A DNA stretch of 64,000 nt, taken from the NCBI RefSeq assembly GCF_014356525.2, contig NC_052507.1, positions 2,369,419-2,433,418 on the forward strand, written 5' to 3'. The translations under genes and the position numbers were made by a program. The notes beneath the pieces are model-generated. The model was not told the origin of the DNA and did not search any database. It saw nothing but the letters and a program-made list of their open reading frames with translations. The stretch is from Nilaparvata lugens (lineage: Eukaryota; Arthropoda; Insecta; Hemiptera; Delphacidae). Positions 1-10,692 of the stretch are shown piece after piece. Position 1 is the stretch's first letter, and the number at the start of each line of letters is the position of its first letter.

Positions 1-265
1 TAATTACCTGTAATTTACGTTGAGCATTTCCTGTTTATAGTTTCTATTTTTAAATCTGGTTATCTGGTTATATGGTTATTTATGTACAACGGATCTCGAA
101 AACGGCTTTAACGATTTTTACGAAATCTGGAATATAGTAGGTTTATGATATAAAAATTCGATTTCTCTGGGAAAACTCGCTGAAGGACATGAAAAGGATA
201 ATACATCTGTCGATAACAGAAGATGCGTGTGCCTGTGTGGGAGATCAGCTGTGTAATCAATTAAC
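1..265 (+). mobile_element. Helitron-like family K, truncated copy
   Basis: This copy aligns with the better copies at 61685-62094 and 29236-29650. Shared words include GGTTATTTATGT, ATCTCGAAAACGGC and GGGAAAACTCGCTGAA. The 3' part, which in good copies ends in a GAGCGAAGCTC hairpin and CCCCGA, is missing. No coding potential is seen. The stretch 266-474 is AT-rich and shows nothing recognisable. Confidence 0.7.
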
Positions 266-474
266 TTACCGTATTTTGCGAGAAATCTAGAAATTTTAAT
301 TGACTCGATCAAAATACAGTAATCTGATCTGTTGACATCATGAGATGGTATATATCATAATATTCAAAGTTAATCATTATTTTACAGTTCTAAGTGATTA
401 GTGATTGTTATTTTGTAATTCAATTTGGTATGTGAACAATCTAAATTAGAAAATTAAAATTAAAATATTAGAAA

Positions 475-800
475 ACATGGACTTCAGAAAGTCCAAACCA
501 GTAACTAGTGTAGAATAGTACATAGTATATCAATAAATATTGTAGCAAACATAGTATATCATTCTAAATCGAATCCATAGTTTATATCTATTTGTAATAA
601 TTGATGATATGTTTGTTTTTTATGCGTAAATGTATTGTTATTTTGATGAATGATAGTAGCTTAACCTAGATTTCGATTTGGACTGTAGTATAAATTTGAA
701 AAGGGACAGTTTTGGGCATAAGCCTGTTCTGCCTCCTCATATAACTGTAAAAATAGTTGTACGACTGAGAAAGTGAATAAATAAATATATAATATAAATT
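475..800 (+). mobile_element. LINE-like 3' end (family with GGGCATAAGCCTGTT)
   Basis: The segment contains GACAGTTTTGGGCATAAGCC followed by a stretch ending in AATAAATAAATATAT. The same sequence recurs inverted at 47645-47970 and 53040-53240. Truncation at variable 5' points and an A-rich or AATAA-type tail are expected of non-LTR retrotransposon 3' untranslated regions. No reverse transcriptase sequence is present, so the class is inferred. Confidence 0.6.
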
Positions 801-829
801 CAATCTTTCGTTACAAATTTTCTAAGGAG

Positions 830-1605
830 AAGAAGAAGAAGCAGAAGAAGAGGAGGAGGAAAAATATGAAGAAGAAGAAGACGACAAAGAAGAAGTAGAA
901 GGAGGTAGTAGCCCTATGATGTGGTAGCGGTCTGCTTTTGTAAATAAGTTTTAAACGTCAGACGAACTTGAACAGAATGTCTGAAAGCCTGTTTTTCTGT
1001 GGCGTTATTAAAGCGCCGGGCCCGGAAAAACTGATGAGTTGACAAGAACTGGCCCCGGTCTTTAAATAATAATGCAGACAGGCCTTTGTCCGTTCCGGCC
1101 TTCAAACGACTGACTCTCTTTGTCACACAAAAACATAAAAGAGATTGAGAGAGAGAGAGACCATGCCGATCCAATGACTTCTTTGTCACCCCAAAACAAA
1201 AAGAGAGTGACAGAGAGTGGGTGAGAGAGTGAGAGAGAGAGATTGAGTGAGAGAGAGAGAGAGAGTGAGAGAGAGAGAGAGTGAGAGAGAGAGAGATTAT
1301 GACGTTTCAATGACTTATTTGTCACATTAAAACAGAAAGAGAGTGGAAGGAAGTGGGTGAAAGACTGAGTGAGAGAGATTGATTGATTGATTATATGCCT
1401 TTATTAGGGCGAATTAGGACTCCTGGTCCTCTCTGCCACACAATCCTTGAATGAGAGAGAGAGAGTGATAGATTGAGAGAGTATGAGAGAGAAATAGTGA
1501 GAGAGAGAGACTGAGAGAGTAAGAGAGAGAAATAGTGAGAGAGAGAGAGAGTGAGAGAGAGATTGAGAGAGTATGAGAGAGAAATAGTGAGAGAGAGAGA
1601 GAGAA

Positions 1606-1664
<59 letters not shown>

Positions 1665-1680
1665 TGAAGCGATAGTGAAC
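830..1680. repeat. GAA and GA simple-repeat tract
   Basis: A GAA-rich stretch at 830-904 is followed, after about 200 bp of complex sequence, by long GA tracts from about 1140 to 1665. A short complex motif (ATGACTT, TTTGTCAC, AAAACA, AAGAGAGTG) recurs at about 1112, 1174 and 1309, so the tract is also a degenerate minisatellite. The Leu/Ser open frames on the minus strand come from reading CTCTCT and are not genes. Confidence 0.85.
1376..1448 (-). mobile_element. LINE-like 3' tail with (AATC)n end
   Basis: On the minus strand this ends in AATAAAGGCATATAATC followed by repeated AATC, a polyadenylation-like signal plus tetranucleotide tail. A relative lies at 63746-63880 (GATTGATTGATTAGCTGCC). 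It is embedded in the GA tract. Confidence 0.5.
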
Positions 1681-2701
1681 ACAGATCAATAAACTCTCTT
1701 CACGCGGTTATTCATCTTTCAACCCATTTTGGCTGTTTTTGACAATATAGGAACACAAAGTCTTTGATCATAGTTCCAAATTTCACTGTGATAACAGGTT
1801 GTAAATTTATAGTAGGCTCGCCACTAACGACAGGACATGCATGATGATCATGTGTGTATACAGCACTGTCATACCATAGAGAAGATAGCATAATTATGAT
1901 ATCATGGTATAGGGAGTTTATGTTCCAATTTCCACTGTTGAATCTGTGCAAAGGCTAAAAATAAAATTTTTACTCGTGATATTTTTCAAAGTTTTTTGAT
2001 TTGTATCTCATCAAGCTATCAAAATGAGAAAGTTCTTTCTGATCATTACTTTTTGAGATACGAGCGCCTAAAGTTTAAATTTTTGGGACAGAACATTTCA
2101 AATTCGGTTAGAGAGAAATTCATGAGATTTTGAGGATGGATTCTTCATGGTATTGTTGATCTAGTAAGATAAAAATTTTGCTGAAAATATCATTTTCTTT
2201 TCTAAGTTATTCAATTTACTAAAAAAGTAAATTCGTATGGCTTTTGTTGGTGGGGAGTCCCTTGCGGGAAGGTCCCACCGCCTGAATATATAATTGAATT
2301 GTTTAGAATTGAAAGTGCACATGTCCATAAATATAAATTTTTCACCAGAGCAAAAAAACTGTTTTTATTCACATTGTTGCCAATTCCATCAATTATGTTA
2401 GTATTTGTTGATGTATTCAGATATTTGAAAACATGTTATGGAGTTGAAATTTTCAAAATGTCAACTAATAAAAAATAAGTAGTGATTTGTTTCATGGACA
2501 AGTGTTGTTTCAATACTAAACATAAATTTTAAGATGTAAACAGCTGTAAATATCATTCAATTGATAGGATAAATAACTAAAAACAATAGAATATGTTTAA
2601 TATTTTTATTATAGAAATAGTTGAATACATACAGGTAATATATACATGATAAAAATTAAAATGAAAATAGTAGTAAGAAATTCAAATGCCTGATTTCATT
2701 A

Positions 2702-3700
2702 CTCATTGCCTAGTTCTTCATTGTTTGTTGTCTCCCATTTCAAAATCGTTCCATAGAAATCATCTTCATCGTCCACTATGTATTGTACAACCTTTGCAAT
2801 GTCTTCCAACTTGTGAATGTTGATTGCATTTTTTGAATTATTTGGAAATGCAGGTTCTGTAGGAAATTTCAAGGATTGCATTGCTTGTATTGACTTCCCC
2901 AGTTTAAAACGTTCGTGTTGAGGCCATCAATGAATGCTGATGCTCTTACAGATCCATCACATGAATACTCAAAAGAGTTGAATTTCGAAATCTGGAAGGT
3001 CACCTTCTGATCTCGTGACAGTGATTTTCCATATGAATCAGTAGATAGTACACACTTTTTAAAAAACTTTGGCCACCATGTCTTGAAATCCAGAATCAAT
3101 TTGTTATCTTCAAGCAAATGCACAGTAAATACACCTTTTCCAGATGATTTGATAAGGTCTGCATATTCAATAGGGAAATAGATGCGATCTTGCTTTTTCA
3201 ACCTTCTTTTGATCACACCAAATTGTCGATCACATGGCAAATAACTATGGCCACGGACTGGGAAAAATTGCTTGACAGTTTCAAATCTCTTCATTATGCT
3301 CAATGAAAGCATGAAACGTATGAATGAATGATTTTTATTTTTTTATTACACCTAGAAAGAGAAACAAGCTATTGAATTCAATGAACTGAGAACCTATACT
3401 AACTAGATATACTGAAAGATGGTTTATTTACAGCTGTCTACCTCTACTCAAAAATTTCTGATAAGCTAAAGGTTTATAAAATAAGGAAATATATTTTAAG
3501 TTATTTCTGACTTACCGACATGAATCTCCTTGCTGTTTTTTGGGGAATTGTTTTCCATGCTGGTTAACATAGTTCTGCCCTGACAGTCTTTGTTGCTTAC
3601 GGATATTACTTTTCCATTTGTCTTTATCAACTACTCCTCTTTTTCGTTTTGGTCTAGTTAAATCTTTTTCAATATCACTATCACTAGTAATGTCACTCAT
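2702..3700 (-). pseudogene. Decayed transposon-associated protein, DUF7869-like fragments
   Basis: This is a probable relic of the coding region of the TTAA element. A first segment (ATG at 3700 down to 3517) reads a basic N-terminus with KWKSNIRKQQRLSGQNYV and ends at a donor-like GTAAGT. A second segment (3306-2878) contains GHSYLPCDRQFGVIKRRL. A third frame (2881-2702) ends in a short acidic tail. I recall this layout (lysine-rich start, Gly-His-Ser...Asp-Arg box, acidic end) from insect proteins carrying DUF7869. At least one frameshift lies between the last two parts, and the central region of several hundred residues is missing. A similar C-terminus occurs at 36614-36928. The naming is from memory and should be searched. 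Confidence 0.55.
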
Positions 3701-4366
3701 ATTATCAAAATATATTATTTCTTTCCACTTCCAAACAATAAACAGACTTCTTGAAACAATGTAAGATGTACAATAATAATTGTTGTTTCTGTTGTGACAT
3801 AACCTCAAAACTTGAACTATTTGCGTCATTCAGAATTGAAACAACACATGTCCAGGACTTGTGTCGTTTCAATACTAATTCAAAAGTTTATCATGCTATA
3901 ACTTCTATATGGGTGGCAATGGAAATGTGTTGTTTCTACACTAAACTGTGCTACATTCAAACTATACATATCAGCAGAATCTCCATTTTAAAAAAAAATG
4001 GACATGTGCACTTTCAATCCTAAACAATTCAATTTAAGTCGTCAATGGGCCTTACGACTGTCATACTTCAGCCGGGACCGACAGTCTAAAAAAAACTTTT
4101 AGTTGAATTATTTTTGGTAAAATTGAATAACTTTTCCAAAAATAGATATTTTCAGAAAATTTTTGTTTTACTAGATCAACAATACCATGAAGAATCATCC
4201 TCTGAATGTCATGGATTTATATCGTGCCGAATATGAAATGTTCTGTCCGAAAAATTCAAACTTCAGTCGCTCATATCTCAAAAAATGATGATCGGAAAAA
4301 ATTGTTTTCTTGAGAAAACTTTTTCATTTTGATAGGTTGATGATATACAAAATCGAAAACTTAGGA

Positions 4367-5031
4367 AAAAATCTGGTGTGGCGCACTCACAGAACTTTCC
4401 TTGCCGTTATGAAAATTGATCACCTGATGCTAGTGTTCCCGCGCATCACAGTCTACTATTATTCAGAGGAGTATTTCTTTTACCAGCCAGCTTTTTTTTT
4501 ATCACCAGCCAGCTGGTGACAGGACAATAACGTAGCAGACACACGAGGTCTGCTATCTCTTCATAGTGAATGATTCAATAGAATCAACAGTTGCCAACAG
4601 TTTGCAATTGAAACAATAACATTTTCTCGAATTTCAAGCTTATCAATGACTATTTCAGGTATGAATTTGATCGAAATCGTTGGAGCCGTTTTTGATAAAA
4701 TCGCGAAAACCCTGTTTTTGACAACATTTTCGCCATTTTAGCCGCCATCTTGGATTGCATTTGATTGGAATTGTTCGTGTCGGATCCTTATAGTGTAAGG
4801 ACCTCACGTTCCAAATTTCAAGTCATTCCGTTAACTGGGAGATGAGATATCGTGTACACAGACGCATATACACTCATACACACACACACACATACAGACC
4901 AATACCCAAAAACCACTTTTTTGGACTCAAGGGACCTCGAAACGTATAAAAATATAGAGATTGGGGTACCTTGATTTTTTTCGGAAAGCAATACTTTCCT
5001 TACCTATGGTAATAGGGCAAGGAAAGTAAAA
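4367..5031 (+). mobile_element. CTTTCC repeat family R3, copy 1
   Basis: It starts AATCTGGTGTGGCGCACTC and ends in a short hairpin of ACTTTCCTTACC and GGCAAGGAAAGT. Five copies exist in the window (6660, 27466, 33480 minus, 41786). Each has an internal CA tract after CACTCATACA. There is no open frame. This copy is flanked by an almost identical direct repeat of about 90 bp (4281-4372 and 5028-5119). Class unknown; it behaves as a non-autonomous element. Confidence 0.75.
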
Positions 5032-5236
5032 ATGATGATCGGAAAAAATTGTTTTCTTGAGGAAACTTTTTCATTTTGATAGGTTGATGATATACAAATC
5101 GAAAACTTAGAAAAAAATCATGATTAGAAAGTTTATTTTTAGACTTTGCACAGCCTTAACTCAAGCCGATAGTCCATGTAGTTCTTTTTCGTGAAGCGAT
5201 GTGACGCTGGTAATATCTCATACTGTGCCGTTCTTG

Positions 5237-5462
5237 AGGTGCTTACAGACTTTCGCTCTGCTCCGCAACCGAACGTCACTCGAGCAGATCGATTGATGAT
5301 CGACCGGGGAGCAAGAGTGGAACGCAAGAAGAGCTAACATCTCCTTTAACGTCCATGATCAGTGCGACTGCAGATCGGGGGCTGAGCGATTGCAGAGCGA
5401 TGGCGGAACGAGGGCGGAGCTTGCGCGGAGTGGGTTCGAAGTGCGTATATCTATACGCAGCT
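5237..5462. mobile_element. Short TIR element R5, copy 1
   Basis: The termini are AGGTGCTTACAGAC and GTGCGTATATCTATACGCAG, matching the palindromic ends of copies at 45815, 26694 and 43419. The interior contains CTCTGCTCCGC and GCGATTGCAGAGCGA. Related uninterrupted F sequence reads TTCTTACACTCTC, so insertion at TA is supported, with one side now TG. Confidence 0.75.
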
Positions 5463-5499
5463 ATACACTCTCACCCCAACAGAACAGTAATAATAGATA

Positions 5500-6334
5500 T
5501 AGTGAGGTCCACGTTATAATGACAGTATTTGATCTACTTTGGTTTTGCTATCATTGTCTATCATTCGACAAAGCCGGTGGTACTATCCTTTTCTAGGTCC
5601 ACAATGATGCCAATTGCGATTTGCCAAGATTTTTTTTTCAATTTGAATATTTTGTGTTTTTCTTCGTATAAGTATTACGATTTGCCAGAACTTTTATTCC
5701 AATTTGAATATTTTGTTATTTTTTTCATATGGGAATTACGATTTGCAAGAATTTTTTATTTTCAATTTAAATATTTTGTGATTTTTTTTTGTTTTTTATA
5801 AGAATATTATGATTTTCCCTCTTCCCATTTACCATGAAATGCGTTCTATATACCCTGTTTACACTGTATTTATGGATCACTATTTTATGAATAAGTGAGT
5901 ACCATAGTTGTTATATTGTATATTAAGATACTCGAGAGAATTTTTTAATTTTTTTGTTGTGAATTTTGTTTCGATTCTTCGTTTCATAGTTTACTATTCT
6001 GTAAAAATATTTGCTTCTGTGCTAAATCAATTTAAATCAGGTTAAGCGTATTATAATTTCATCTCCTACTCCCACTGGCAAACAAGAGTCATCTTATGCC
6101 AGTGGTTTTTTCACTTACCGTTTATTATTATTACACTTTGGTTGGATTGTATTGTCATGTTGAGCTTTGTTTGATTCATGTAAGTATATGTAGTTATGAG
6201 TGTGGGATAAATAAATTTGAAAATTTGAAATTTGAAATTATGTTTTTGACAGTGTATATAATTAATTAATGCAGAGAATTGGCATCGCTATTCTTCTATC
6301 TTTATCCACTGCCATTATAACCTGGACCTCACTA
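5500..6334. mobile_element. TA-MITE family M, copy 1, containing a LINE tail
   Basis: The termini are TAGTGAGGTCCACGTTATAA and its inverse, with TA on both sides. The uninterrupted F copy has a matching undivided site near 53565, so the TA duplication is supported by an empty-site comparison. The normal length is about 390 bp. This copy is longer because a retrotransposon tail is inserted. Confidence 0.85.
5800..6243 (+). mobile_element. LINE-like 3' end inside M copy 1
   Basis: The insert ends GGATAAATAAATTTG followed by short repeats of AATTTGA, a 3' end style known for jockey-like non-LTR elements. It contains an inverted pair around CCACTGGC (6077) and GCCAGTGG (6099). The left boundary is approximate. 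Confidence 0.5.
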
Positions 6335-6527
6335 TAGTTGTCGATCGTAATTGGCTTGAGTTGACAATAAATTTGCTTGAAATTTGGAACATAAAATACC
6401 TATATAATGGGATATCTACTTATGCTTTCTTTTCTCTGTGGTCAAACATTGTTGTGTCATCATAGCAAACGGATTTGAACAAAATTTTTCGAGGTTAGGT
6501 TTTTGAAGTCATTTAAGAAGGGAATAA

Positions 6528-6615
6528 CAATAGTGATATCCACGTTATAGAGTCAGTGGAGAAAGATATGAGAACAGCTTAGTCGTTTCTCTGACTCGCC
6601 ACTGCCTTCTTTATT
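6528..6615 (+). mobile_element. TA-MITE M, left-end fragment
   Basis: TAGTGATATCCACGTTATAG is followed by CAGTGGAGAAAGATA and CGCCACTGCCTTCTTT, in the order of the M left half. The remainder is missing. Confidence 0.65.
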
Positions 6616-6659
6616 ATTTATTGATTGATACAATAAGTAGGTCACCAAAATGAAAGGTA

Positions 6660-7325
6660 GATGAAAAATCTGGTGTGGCGCACTCACACAACTTTCCTTG
6701 CCGTTTTGAAAATTTATCACCTGACGCAAGTGTTCCCGCGCATCTCAAGCCTACTATTCAAAGATCTGCCAGCTGGTGACAGGACAATAACGCTGGAGAC
6801 ACACAAGTCTGCTATCTCTTCATAGTGAATGATTTAATAGAATCAACAGTTGCCAACAGTTTGCATTATTGAATAAACACATTTTCTCGAATTTCGAGCT
6901 TATTTTCTATTTTATGTGAAAATGTCACTGAACATTAATTGTAGAGATCTTTATGCTCAATCTTATCCACTTGAAATTTTTCGTTTAAATTGAATCTGAA
7001 GCCTGATAATATGGGAATCTAAAATCACACTTTGCATTGATGGGGCGGAGCTCCTGGAATTTTTCAGATATGGGACTTGTGGCAGTTGATAGAGCTTATC
7101 AATAACTATTCTAGGTATAAATTTGATCGTTGGAGCCGTTTTCGAGAAAATCGCGAAAAACCCTGTTTTTTACAACATTTTTGCCATTTTAGCCGCCATC
7201 TTGAATTGGATCTGTTGGAAAATGTTCGTGTCGAATCCTTATAGGGGAAGGACCTTAAGTTCCAAATTTCAAGTCATTCCGTTCATTGGGAAATGAGATA
7301 TCGTGTACACAGACGCACATACACT

Positions 7326-7370
<45 letters not shown>

Positions 7371-7502
7371 GCACATACAGACCAAAACCCAAAAACAAGT
7401 TTTTTGGACTCAGGGGACCTTGAAACGTATAGAAATTTAGAAATTGGGGTACCTTAATTTTTTTCGGAAAGCAATACTTTCCTTACCTATGGTAATAATA
7501 AG
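6660..7502 (+). mobile_element. CTTTCC repeat R3, copy 2
   Basis: This is the fuller form of the family. It contains GCCAGCTGGTGACAGGACAA, TGAATGATTTAATAG, GAACATTAATTGTAGAG, a perfect CA tract at about 7319-7365 and the terminal ACTTTCCTTACCTATGG. There is no coding frame. Confidence 0.8.
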
Positions 7503-7654
7503 GTAACCTTGTGCTATTCTCTCTCAAATTCAGATAAGGTTACACATGGTCCGAAATAGGTTAAGTCTTGTAGTTGTTCACAAAATTGTCAGTTCTTAAT
7601 TATTTTCATAACGAAGGTTTTTGAATTTAGATGCTTCAAAACCAAACATAGAAT

Positions 7655-7952
7655 TCTATAGAGGATAGATGATACCGGTATATATGATGTATCGTAGACT
7701 GTACAATCTTGTTTGAAATAATCAATTCAATTTCATATGTCATGGAAATATATTTTTTTATGTTTAACTAATGAATTTCTATAACTGGTATTGGATATTT
7801 TATTGTGTAATTATATTCTTACATAGTTAAAGCACTATCTGGAAACGTTGTGGAGCTAGAAAAGGAAAGCGCAATCCGTTTTTTCGAATGATAGACGAGG
7901 ATAGCAACACCAATGGAAATGAAATACTGCCACTACAACGTGGACCTCACTA
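7655..7952. mobile_element. TA-MITE M, copy 2 (left end missing)
   Basis: It begins inside the element at TAGAGGATAGATGATACCGG and runs to the right terminus ACGTGGACCTCACTA followed by TA. Internal marks are GGAAACGTTGTGGAGC and ATGATAGACGAGGATAGC. The stretch 7953-8180 shows no recognisable feature. Confidence 0.8.
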
Positions 7953-8184
7953 TAGTCCATCAACTTCCATTGATCTTTCTGTAGTAGACACTGATAATAG
8001 GCGCGGTAACTTAGTCCGGAAAATTCCTGTGAAAAACCCTTCATGCCATATCAGCTCTTAGCGCCGTGAAAAGCTGGAAAAGCCTTTCGTCACAGAGGAA
8101 AAAACACCGGGAAAATGATTGAGAAAACAGAACGGGGTATGACGGTAACTGTGAAACTAATTTCCATATCCAACTCCTTTCAAA

Positions 8185-9360
8185 AGATAGAGTGAGAGAG
8201 ATAGTGTGTGTGAGAGAGAGAGAGTGAGTGAGAAAGAAAATGAAAGAACTCTCCTGTTGCCTCCAGTCAAAAGAGAGAGGAGAGAACTCTTTCGTTGACT
8301 CCTGTCTTAATAGACAGAGAGAGATAGATAGAGAGACAGTGAGAGGGTGAGAGAGAATGTAAGAGAGAGAGAGAGAGTGTGAGAGATATAGAGAGAGTGT
8401 GAGAGGAAGTGAGAGGAGGAAAAGAGTGTTAGAGAATTAGAAGAACTCTCCTGTTGACTCTTGTCAAAAAGGAGAGAAAAGACTTCCTTCCTTGAATCCT
8501 GTCAGAAGAAAGACAGAGAGAGTGAGAGAGAATGAAAGGGAATGAAAAAGAAAAAGAGAGTGTGAGGTAGAAAGGAATAGACTCTCCTAATGACTTCTGT
8601 CAAAAGAGAGAGGAGAGACCTCTGCCGTTGACTTCTCTCAAAAGTAAGAAAATGCGAGTGGAGAGAGGGTAAAAGTGAGAAAGAGAGTGTGAGAGTGAGA
8701 GAGAGTGTGTGAGAGAGATAGAAAATAGGGAATGAACTCTCCTGTTGCCTCCTATCAAAAGAGAGAGAAGAGAACTCTTTCGTTGACTCCTGTAATGAGT
8801 GAGAGTGAGAGAGAGACAGAGATTAGATTAGATTGGATCTCTTTATGTATTTCACCATATTTACTGGCTTATACACTAATTCACATTAAATGACGATAAT
8901 GCTAGTTATTCAACGAATTTTACTAAGAGTATAAATGATTAATCAATGAGAATAAAGATTGAATGCAATTAGAATAACGATAATATAATAATGCGATGTA
9001 ACTTCATAAATCGGCGGTGTTTCAACAAATAATTGTCGATTTTCTAAGAAGGATATAAAATATCCTTCCCATTAACACACGACCGGGGTTAAAGAGAAAA
9101 AGAGAGGAACAAAAAGAGAGAGAGAGTGACAGAAAGATAGAGAGAGAGAGAGAGTGAGTGACAGAAAGATAAAGAGAGCGAGTGAATGAGTGGTTAGAGA
9201 AAGTGGGACTGGGAAAGGAATGAACTCTCCTGTTGAGTCCTGTCAAAAGAGAGAGGAGAGAACTTTTCAGTTGACTTCTGTGATGAGAGAGAAAGAGAGA
9301 GAGAGTGAAACAGCGAGAGAGAGAGAGAGTGTGTGTGAGAATGATGAATCAGAAAGAATA
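8185..9360. repeat. GA-rich tract with embedded minisatellite
   Basis: Long GA/GAGT tracts are interrupted by five copies of a roughly 65-bp complex unit: ACTCTCCTGTTG, a Cys-Leu-like CTCCTGTCAAAAGAG, then ACTCTTTCGTTGACTCCTGT. The copies start near 8247, 8451, 8581, 8733 and 9222. Downstream, two copies of a different 65-bp sequence (CAGGACACA...CATTCGTTCA) occur at 9374 and 9516. No gene is implied. Confidence 0.85.
8822..9086 (-). mobile_element. LINE-like 3' end with (AATC)n-type tail
   Basis: Read on the minus strand it ends ATAAAGAGATCCAATC plus AATCTAATC repeats and includes GTATAAGCCAGTA. It is a divergent relative of the tandem LINE ends at 16349-18497, and sits inside the GA tract. 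Confidence 0.6.
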
Positions 9361-9773
9361 GAGTGAGAATAGGATCCAGGACACAACCCTTCTCCTCCCC
9401 CATATCCTTTTCCTCTTTTACATTCGTTCACATTGGTTCCTCTTTCACGTTAAGGAGAGTGAGTGAGAGAGAGATCGAGAAATGGAAGAAGGATGAAAAG
9501 AGACGGAAAAAGGATTTCAGGACACATCCCTTCCCCTACTCCATATAAGCTTCCTCTTTCACATTCGTTCATATCAAGCTTTCAACATCATTTCATCCCT
9601 TATAACCTACTTTCCATAACACAACGCTTCTTCACATTACTACAGTGTCCTACTCTTTCAATATCAACCCTTTCAGAATTTCATCCCTCAATCTTATACT
9701 CTACTACTGACTATTTCATAGCTCAAAATTGTTCAAAAATCATGAAGTGTAAACATAACCTATTTTTGTACAA

Positions 9774-9787
9774 TCTATATATATATA

Positions 9788-9841
<54 letters not shown>

Positions 9842-10518
9842 GCGAAATGGCACTCACTCACTGACTGACTGACTGACTGACTCACTCACTCACTCACTCA
9901 CTCACTCGCATAACTAAAAATCTACCGGACCAAAAACGTTCAAATTTGGTAGGTATGTTCAGTTGGCCCTTTAGAGGCGCACTAAGAAATCTTTTGGCAA
10001 TATTTTAACTGTAAGGGTTGTTTTAAAGGGTTCAAATTCCGTCTTTTAGCATGTATATTCTTCTTCTCCCAATCTCTTAATTATAATTGACATTTCCATA
10101 TCATATGTTACTATAGAACTATAATCTAGATAGAGTACCTCTTCGAAACAGTTGTTAACTGGCAACAAAATTAATAATTTTGTCAGGTTGGCATTAAGTT
10201 GAGTTGACTTTGTTGGGTTGGCATCAAGTTGAAGATGCATTTATCGCGGAGAAATTGATTGGGCACTGCTACTTCAATCCTGGGAATATTATATTACTAG
10301 CCGTCAGGCTCGCTTCGCTCGCCATATCCGTTTAGCCAGACGTTTAGTCTGGACCCCCGACTGGATTGTCCTAACATATGATAAAAATGCTCAAATGAAA
10401 AATGCAGGCGAGCGAAGCGAGCCTGCTGATCTCATTCTTGGACGATCCAGTCGGGGGTCCAAGGGGCGGAGCCCTTTGGCTAGACGGATATGGTGAACGA
10501 AGCGAGCCTGACGGCTAG
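9774..10518 (+). mobile_element. Helitron family A, copy 1
   Basis: It starts TCTATATATATA after an A and ends GACGGCTAG before a T, the canonical 5'-TC / CTAG-3' ends and A|T target of Helitrons. A variable ACTC/ACTG tetranucleotide tract lies near the 5' end. The last 220 bp carry long inverted repeats (CTAGCCGTCAGGCTCGC at 10296 and its inverse at 10502). There is no helicase or Rep coding sequence, so it is non-autonomous. Here the 5' TA tract is expanded to about 60 bp. Confidence 0.88.
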
Positions 10519-10559
10519 TGTATAAATAAATACAGATGGAAATTACTGAGAGATTGCAA

Positions 10560-10692
10560 TAATTATTCAAAAGCTAATGCATTAATTATTATTATTAAAC
10601 GAAAATCCATATTAAATGCTGTAATTCACTCAGAAGCTTCTCCTGCTACTGCAAATATTGACAACAGGATAAACAGCTAGATGGAAATTCGA
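10560..10692 (+). mobile_element. Foldback repeat G, copy 1
   Basis: AACGAAAATCC, ATGCTGTAATTCACTC, TACTGCAAATATTGACAACA and AACAGCTAGATGGAA occur in the same order at 44590-44746. Copies also lie at 61575 and 62297 (minus). The segment 10725-10830 after it is repeated at 13205-13310 (ACTTTTAATATAAATAAAT). Confidence 0.6.

Larger units (their letters stand above)
1942..5155. mobile_element. Long-inverted-repeat TTAA-type transposon with decayed coding region
   Basis: The two ends form inverted repeats of roughly 350 bp. The left arm begins CTGTGCAAAGGCTAAAAATA and the right arm ends AGACTTTGCACAGCC; inside lies a well-kept stretch around GAAAGTGCACATGTCC (2309, and inverted at 4002). The right end abuts TTAA (5156-5159) and the left has TTGA (1938-1941). 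The host MITE relative at 53440 has GGTTAACTCA at the equivalent point, which supports TTAA duplication as in piggyBac or Kolobok elements. The superfamily is not established. A CTTTCC repeat (4367-5031) is inserted in the right arm. Confidence 0.7.
1873..6442. mobile_element. Foldback MITE F, copy A, split by several insertions
   Basis: The native element is about 300 bp with arms CCATAGAGAA and TTTCTCTGTGG. Its pieces are 1873-1941, 5156-5236, 5463-5499 and 6335-6442. Joined in order they match uninterrupted relatives at 53395-53680 and 55195-55365, for example ACTCAAGCCGATAGTCC, then CTCATACTGTGCC, then CACTCTCACCCCAAC, then TGGCTTGA. The interruptions are a TTAA element, an R5 element and a TA-MITE, two of which carry further insertions. 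Confidence 0.75.

Noticed and set aside
914..1189. 91-codon minus-strand frame with some non-repetitive sequence
   Set aside because: Possibly a LINE remnant, but I could not identify a motif and the second half runs into GA repeat.
9863..9906. Regular ACTC/ACTG repeats considered as a CRISPR-like or telomeric array
   Set aside because: They are a four-base microsatellite near the Helitron A 5' end, recurring in all copies; no spacers, and not the insect TTAGG telomere repeat.
10296..10518. Considered as an independent 220-bp TIR transposon
   Set aside because: It is present at the same 3' position in all four Helitron A copies and never alone in this window, so it is treated as part of the Helitron.
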